Positions 57,801 through 64,000 of a DNA stretch of 64,000 nt are shown here, in pieces. The DNA comes from Ciona savignyi (lineage: Eukaryota; Chordata; Ascidiacea; Phlebobranchia; Cionidae), in the NCBI GenBank assembly GCA_000149265.1, contig CH003147.1:141599-205598 (forward strand), written 5' to 3'. The notes under the pieces were generated by a model that made no database searches, had not been told where the DNA came from, and saw only the letters and a program-made list of their open reading frames with translations. The first letter of the stretch is position 1, and every line of letters starts with the position of its first letter. A program made the translations under genes and the position numbers.

Positions 57801-60800
57801 TTTTGGACCTTTTGTCCCGATACAATCGGCGGGCCGCCTGGAAATAATATAACAATTAATTGATAAAAGGAAAAATCTAGAAAAGAAAAACAAACATAGT
57901 AAGGTTCAAAACTAAAGAAAACTGTATAATCACTGATCATAGTATAAACTAAATGTTTACGTCATAGCTTTCACTTGCACAATGACACTTCAGATAAGAA
58001 ATTTCCTATATTTAGCACAGCCATGCTATAAAAGGATGTTATAAACATCGTCACAGGCATACATACAGTCCTTATTGTCAACACTTTAAATATGTTATAT
58101 ATATATATGGAATATGGATACATAATAGTACAATGGGTTCTAAAAAATAAAGTTTCAACTTTGCTATCATATAATATCTCATCTAAGTATAACCATACCA
58201 CCATAACTTATTATTGTGTGTCTGACATTTTACGAATCATGAAAAATGAACAATGACATTGTCATATAAATAGGTGGGTAATATAAGTGGATAAGCCAAT
58301 AAATGTTCCAAAAAAATGTTTTATAGGTATTTCTAAACTTATCACAAAAATTAGAACAAATACTATATGTAATACTACAACAATTTTAATAAAACATAAA
58401 ATTAAATAGATTAGTTTTTCCATTTTGTATTTACACATATAAAAAGGAATTCTGTGATTCATTACATATCTGTTTTAAAACAAAAGAATTATTATGATTA
58501 GTGTCAAATCATATATATATATTCAACCTTGTGTGTGCTACCACTACAAATAATTAATTTGAAGCACAACATGCAAATAAATTCTGCCATAGTTACCTTT
58601 GCAAGATTAATATTGCTAAGCACTCCCAGTGTTATACATACTACTGTATGGTATCAAACGCATACATTATTAAGAAGAAAAATATATTTAAATACCATTA
58701 GTATACGAAATTTAGGCGGACATGTGAAATAATTAATGCAACAAAAACAAAAGAACATTAACTCTAAGTATCACATATTTTATTACAGCTACATAATACC
58801 GAATAAAACTAACATTTATGTTTAACACACTATACAGTCGTTACCCATGATACAGTTAAAGAATTTCAGGAATTTAATGTTCGCAACTCGCAAAAACAGA
58901 TGGAGCTTAAACAGGGTGCAGGAATTGTTCTTTTTCTGAATAAAATCATTCCAGCTTTCCATATAATGAAATTAGCTTCATTACCTTACAACCAGTTTAT
59001 TAATATTATAATGGTACAATGAGCGTTATATCCTAATACTTCACTTCATCTAAAGATGGAACTAAAAAATTTTCTAATATTTTAAAAAAGCATTTTTATT
59101 ATGGGACACATATTAATTTCAATCATTTTATTTATTTTGTGTGGGATGCTGGTGCAGCCATTGCTCACTGTTAGGCAGCAATAGAACATCCAATTAGATT
59201 AAAACTTTCAGTAATACTAACTGACGTTAGTTATTTGCATTGAGATTTATTTTAAAGAAAGGAATCCTCCAAGAAAACACCACAGCAGACACAAGTAGAC
59301 ACTATTTTGTATTTGATGATTTGATGCCCAATATCTTAGGACTGGAAAGCGTATTCTAATTTTAAGTAAAAGTTATAGATATATGAAATGAATTCCGAAA
59401 ACTTTAAAATGAATTTCAATTTCAGAAAACAATTGGGCCTAAACAGCCAGTTTACCCGGGAAATACCCTAACATATTAAGTACTGGAGCATGTACATATG
59501 ATGCATTATTATCACTCATTGCATGTCAAAGGCAGTTTAACACTCTAGACCAGGGGTCGGCAACCTGCGGCTCTTTTATCTTTCTGCAGTTATTATTCGT
59601 TTTATTGCTACTGTTTCAAGCGCTTAATAAGTTTAACACCCATGCATAAATGAAACAAACAGAAGAACACTTGCGTCTTTATCTCACACAGTGTTGTTTC
59701 CTTAATTGCGAAAATATGACTAGCTTTGCGGCTCCCAGTGATTTTTATTTTGTGGAATATCGGTTCAAATGGCTCTTTGCAGACCCCTGCTCTAAACCCA
59801 CCTAAACAGGTCATTTTAATACGAACAACAAAATATCCAATTCATTTGATACTTATGAAGGTGATGGGTATCGGGTATCTTAGGAACGACAATTCACATT
59901 AATTAGTTGAAGGGATAGAAATGTAAAGGAATTTATTATTTGATAGGAGATATTTACAGCTGTTAGCTCACATATGCTATGGGTGTGTGGTGGTCAATTT
60001 GGGGTTAATCTTCAGGGGGAAAATTATAAATTCATATAAACATGTTGCTATTTGCATGGTCAACGAGTAAAATACATACATCCTATCAGTAGTCATTTAC
60101 AAACTGTAGTATTCAAACTACACTTAAGTACCAAAACCTTCTGTTTAATATATTTTAGCTTTCTAAGTTTTAAAAATCTTTCCATGCCCTTGCCCATTGT
60201 AATAAATACTTTGCAGCATAATTTCCTATACATCTCACATCTTGCTCAGCACGATTATAGATATAAAGCATTGTTGAAAGTGCTGTGTTGCCTGAGTAAG
60301 CAATTTATGAAGATAACTTCCTCATCTATTGACGACAACCATCGCCAGGAAAACCATGTGATGTCATGAGGTTAAAAGTAAAACATTTCCAAACTGCTTA
60401 ACACTACCAAAGAGACCAGTATAACGAATATTGGCAAGCTTTGTAATTTAACACAAGCAACAGGAAGTCATTCATTGGAAAAAGTGGCAATAGAGGAAAC
60501 AATAGAAACTCGTTTTAGAATTAAAACTTTAGTCAAAATCGAACAAAGCATTTCCAGGTAAATCAGGTTGGAAAGCAGGTTATGTTGTCGGATGATATTT
60601 TGTTGTATTTATCATAGAATGATTTCATTTTTAACATGATGATACCAGTATTTACCAGCATATTACAAAGAGTTTAGTTAAAGGTTATGAATTTTAGTGG
60701 TTTAGCAACATTGGCAATAATTTATAGGAATGACGCATTTTGGTATTATGTTAATGGTAACAAGACTGGAGAAATCAACTCAACATGGGAATTTCCACTT

Positions 60801-62604
60801 CATTGTTCTTGCACAATGTGGCTGAGAGAGAGAAGAGAAGGTGAGAGAGAAAGAGAATAAGAGAGAAAGAGAGAGAGAAAGAGAGAAGGAGAGAGAGAAA
60901 AGAGAGAGAAATAAGAATGAGAGAGAGACAGGTAAACAGAAAGAGAGAGATCCGTTACAGAGAGTAGACTTTGATTGAACAACATATTCTGAACTCAGGC
61001 TACTACCAATTTGGTCGATTACCTCAACGTTTTAAGATAGAAAACATGTGCGGTGAATAATACACCCCAACACAATCACATTTCCACGGCAAAACCACAT
61101 CACACGTAAATCAAAATTAACACGGCAAATCTGAAAATAAACAGTAAACAGATATATTTAATATCATTTAATTATATCATTGACATTGATTTAAATCTTA
61201 GATTTTTGATTCTTTATAAATAATTTGATTGTCCAATTAATCACAACATGCAAATGCTAATAGCTAAAAAAGATAATTAATAAACACAACTACTAATACA
61301 CAATCACACCATACCTTCTTTAATTTAACTATGCGTTAAATATAGAGGAAGCTAAAACTGAAAAACAGAATAACATATTAAATATATTTAATTAAAATTT
61401 ATTAATAGTAGGTTAAGTGTACAATAAACTCTGAACTGAGTGAAAGATAATTCTCAGGTTAGTTCTTATATTGTGATTAAACAAAATGGCATTATCTACT
61501 ATAATTTTATTAGAATAATTATAAAAAAAAATATAAGAATAACTGGATAGCACGGAGCACTAATTTGCGTTTTTGTTTGTGGGCAGAAAAACTAAAAAAC
61601 AGCGAATGTGTTATATTTACATGTATTGATGCTTATATTGTTTAAATTCACTGAATTGAGGCCACTTTGTTAAGCACCTGTTCAAACTACTACCAGATCA
61701 TAACCTTCGGATGAGTTGTTTTGACAATACCAACAAATATCCAATGTGTTGTATTACTTCTTTGAGTTGTGTATTTTAGGTCGATACTTATATTCATATA
61801 AAATTGATGGTTATACGAGGTTCACCATATTTACGACTCAATCACCATTGGAATGTTACCTTGAGTTCAGTGCACCAAAATTATGGGTTAGAACCATTAA
61901 TATGCATTGTGTATCGTTAGGATATCACCCATGCAAGATACATTTAAATAATTATTTAAAACCAAGCAGTAATCACAATATTAAATATGTCATTATAGAA
62001 TAAAAAAATGGTAGGCTTTATAAATTGTGGAAATAGCATAAGAACTAATAAATATTTAAACCAAACACTCAAGTGTTGTTCGGAAACCATCATCGGTAAA
62101 AAACAACGAACTGTTATATTAGGAAGCTGTGAAAGGTACAGCTTGCGCAAAGATACTCATATTACAAGTATTTCCTTGAGCAATGTCCCAAGGTGCCACC
62201 ATGGGAGCGTGAAGCAATTGCGGTGTTTCTCACAACAGTTGATACTTGGAAATAAAGTTTTAAAATTTTAAAGATTTTGATCCATTTTTATCCAGTCTTT
62301 ATTGTTTAAAATCAAAATAGATATGAGGGTGGTGGAAATGGTTAAAATACACGGTACATACAACGTACAATGGTAGCGTTCTAATATATATTTATAAAAT
62401 ACTACTATAAATTCATATCCCTCTTTGTTTTATTATATAACATACTCCGCTTTTAAACTCTGATTACGTAAAGCAAAATGCTCAGTATTTGGGTAATGGT
62501 ATATAAATAGTCAAACATACCTTCGACTTGAATTGTAATGTCTCGTACACCAAAGCAAGCAAAAGAACACAATAAGTTGTTGATAGTTTCATAATGGTAG
62601 CCAT
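51805..62604 (-). CDS. TNF-receptor-like type I membrane protein with long Pro-rich tail
   Basis: Exons joined in phase: 57837-57778, 57505-57347, 56859-56690, 55916-55734, 54915-54856, 54049-53996, 53881-53840, 52838-52506 and 52196-51805 (TGA). A signal-peptide exon 62604-62521 (MATIMKLSTTYCVLLLALVY) probably starts the gene; its strong donor (AAG/GTATGT) is out of phase with 57837, so one exon is missing or a weaker donor (TTCAA/GTCGAA) is used. The ectodomain has ADCIGTKGPKC, PIKCCPCTRCP, DDCWEENSNVIC, HCSDAC, which fits a TNFR cysteine-rich repeat (CCxxC..DCxxxxxxxxC). A Thr-rich stalk (TTTTVAPNTT, TTTTTKPPT) leads to the span YVIIGVLLVICVCAILYCLL and a basic stop-transfer. The tail is long and Pro-rich (LLSPPPPPMDYDQ, HPMPPPSAPPPL) with no visible death domain. 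Gene structure is strong from 57837 on; family is tentative. Confidence 0.6.
53495..53640 (+). mobile_element. SINE with internal deletion
   Basis: gggttgcaggttcgaaactg joins directly to aacgtctcaatcatacacaa and tagctccggtaacccgacga, so the middle (ttgggcaagg to aattgaag) is deleted. It lies in a TNFR-like gene intron. Confidence 0.75.
54180..54360. repeat. Possible retroposon 3' end
   Basis: It shares ordered blocks with 19785-19890 (actgatgtgttttaactact; gttttgccgtttt; cactgggg; gaataaact). It lies in an intron. Confidence 0.4.
55203..55458. mobile_element. hAT MITE, 256 bp
   Basis: The inverted termini are cagggatgtccaacct and aggttggacatccctg, flanked by the octamers tactagac and tactaaac (7 of 8 identical). 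It lies in the intron between TNFR-like exons 55734 and 54915. No coding capacity. Confidence 0.88.
59551..59789. mobile_element. hAT MITE, 239 bp
   Basis: The termini are caggggtcggcaacctgcgg and, inverted, the other end gcagacccctg (with subterminal gcggctc on both sides). The flanking octamers are ctctagac and ctctaaac. It is a different family from the 55203 element but has the same CTAGAC-type target. Confidence 0.88.
60811..60968. repeat. Purine-rich (GA)n-type microsatellite
   Basis: About 150 bp of almost pure gaga/gaaa on the plus strand. Antisense frames here translate to Leu/Ser-rich repeats and are artefacts. Confidence 0.92.
61789..62271 (+). CDS. Coding-like frames of unknown nature
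   Basis: After gtgtattttag the frame 61789-62003 encodes YLYSYKIDGYTRFTIFTTQS, YLEFSAPKLWVRTINMHCVS and ends TAA, with AATAAA overlapping at 61998. A second frame (62008-62271) reads NCGNSIRTNKYLNQTLKCC, RTVILGSCERYSLRKDTH, SNVPRCHHGSVKQ. Both have balanced composition but are in different frames. They lie antisense in the first intron of the TNFR-like gene. They could be a nested gene, a degraded mobile-element gene, or chance. Confidence 0.22.
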
Positions 62605-64000
62605 TCTTTAACTATTACATTAAACAAGTATTTGAAACCCTACATAACACAAATTCATCTGAACTAAAAAATATAAAAGTAACTTTCAATAAAATAATCT
62701 TTGTATAAACATCAAATTAAACCTAAATTTAACAGTAGTTGTACAGCTACCATCTTATTATAAAATTCTTGTTGTGGTATTTGTTTTGAGGTAACCACTA
62801 ACTATCCAAGAACTGGTTAACCACAGTGTGTAAATGAAATATAAAAGCAATTTGGTTTGTAGCAGTACATTTGAATCACTACATAAGTAAAGTTTGAATT
62901 CCTTATTTTTAAATCTCGGGTCAAATTCAGAACACAAAATCATTTGGTTTTGTAATATTTATGATTTATTACCCTATTCAAATAGAAGCCTTAAGTTTTG
63001 TTTTTATAATAAAAATGAAGAATATAAATCAACTTTGTTTTAAGACAATAAAATACGAAGCCAATACAGCATAATCTTCTACTACATAACCCTTTACACT
63101 TAAACCTGAATCGCCAATATCCACGTCATTGTAGCGTTTCAGCCCAATTTATTGTTGCTCAGTCTATAACCTCGACCGCCACAATGCAACTAGACGCTCA
63201 CAACGGCACAACTCGTAATTACACAACTGTACATCTCACATTACTGTACAGAACTATCCTTCGCCTCTTGCCTATTAGTCGGTCAATATAACGCTCAATA
63301 GCAGCTTGTAGCGCGAAAGTCATTCACGTGGACAGTATCGTAACTGTGCAAGCCTTCCAAATACAGAGTTCGCCATGATTGGTCAATATAAAACTGAATA
63401 AAACGAAATTAAAAAACCTTACAGAAACTATGTGGCTTAATTATTGGCGGCTACTTCCCATGCTTTTCAATACTAAGCAATCTAAAAATATTTAGATTTT
63501 TGTTATATTTAGCGATCTATAATATTGAATTTACACAATAAGTAAAAAAAAATTTAACTGATTTTTTTTCTGATCAGTTAATCATCATCAGAATTTAGCT
63601 GCACAAACAGCCTTACTAAGTAGAAAAGCGATTGTTAACTTAATCTACTGTACAAGTATGTGTTCCAAATCAAATTAATAAGTTTTAAAATGCAATGCCA
63701 TGCAACAGTTTATACCCATGTTCAAACAGCTAAAACAGTACAGCTACGTCCATAATTCATAATAGTCTAAATAAATCATCATACATACATTATTTTAAAG
63801 CTTAGTAAGACTTAGGTCCTAATCATATACAAATGCTACATCTCTATCAATAATGCATTGGGCAAACACAGATTAAAATCAAAATGCCTCCAATTTTCTT
63901 AAAAATGTATTAATTGAAGTTTTACAATGCTAACATATAAAATAATTATGAATGATATTCAAGAGTAACATAAATTTTTAACTTCAAATTCTGTAATGTC
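62605..64000. other. Upstream region of the TNFR-like gene
   Basis: No gene recognised. 63090-63410 is less AT-rich and contains two attggtcaatata-type CCAAT-like repeats (about 63280 and 63378), possibly promoter elements of the minus-strand gene. No TATA box could be assigned. Confidence 0.3.

Larger units (their letters stand above)
58000..62510. other. Long first intron of the TNFR-like gene
   Basis: About 4.7 kb of AT-rich sequence containing a hAT MITE (59551-59789), a purine-rich microsatellite and one plus-strand coding-like frame near 61.8-62.3 kb. The missing second exon of the receptor should lie here but was not recognised. Confidence 0.4.

Noticed and set aside
60800-60985. Leu/Ser-rich minus ORF
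   Set aside because: Translation of the purine microsatellite.

Overview
This is an AT-rich animal genomic window with short exons, GT-AG introns mostly under 1 kb, dense SINE and MITE debris, and one 100-N assembly gap at 20819-20918. Gene content (odd-skipped related factor, olfactomedin-domain protein, ZCCHC4, METTL23) and the composite tRNA-derived SINE with a (TATCC)n tail point to an ascidian tunicate, most likely Ciona. That assignment is inference. There are no prokaryotic features. Exon models were built by hand from reading frame, splice sites and phase matching, with no transcript data.

Layout. 1-13 kb holds no gene I can support. It contains a pogo-like TIR element with a 335-bp tandem array (291-2989), a related array (7250-8170), a hAT element with 8-bp target duplication (4651-5368), a piggyBac-like TTAA-flanked element (8451-9370) and SINE remnants. 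13.7-17.9 kb (minus) carries parts of ZCCHC4, an rRNA m6A methyltransferase; one exon has an apparent 1-base insertion and the catalytic core was not found. 18.15-18.57 kb is a 5'-truncated LINE. 19.99-20.36 kb (minus) is the 3' part of METTL23, next to a SINE-derived minisatellite and the gap. 20.9-22.5 kb is a dead pogo-class transposon. 23-29 kb holds weaker unidentified coding candidates: a Cys-rich peptide exon, a two-exon two-TM protein, and two orphan exons.

29.4 kb is an R2-like LINE remnant. 31.0-35.2 kb (minus) is a six-exon odd-skipped related (Osr) gene with three C2H2 fingers and a candidate alternative first exon. About 5 kb of gene-free upstream DNA (35.3-40.2 kb) may carry its control elements. 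40.3-45.0 kb (minus) is an eight-exon olfactomedin protein with an N-terminal membrane anchor, coiled coil and a LINE-ORF1-like segment. 45.5-47.4 kb (plus) is a three-exon small Cys-rich secreted or GPI-anchored protein. It converges on a microseminoprotein-like gene (47.6-48.7 kb, minus), and their 3' UTRs probably overlap. 51.8-62.6 kb (minus) is a TNF-receptor-like type I membrane protein with a Thr-rich stalk and a long Pro-rich tail.

The host genes do not form an obvious operon or single pathway. Repeats sit in nearly every intron and often touch exon edges. The best candidates for follow-up are the olfactomedin/ORF1-like fusion, the TNFR-like receptor without a visible death domain, the Osr alternative 5' exons, the broken ZCCHC4 locus, the SINE-to-minisatellite conversion and the Cys-rich peptide exon.
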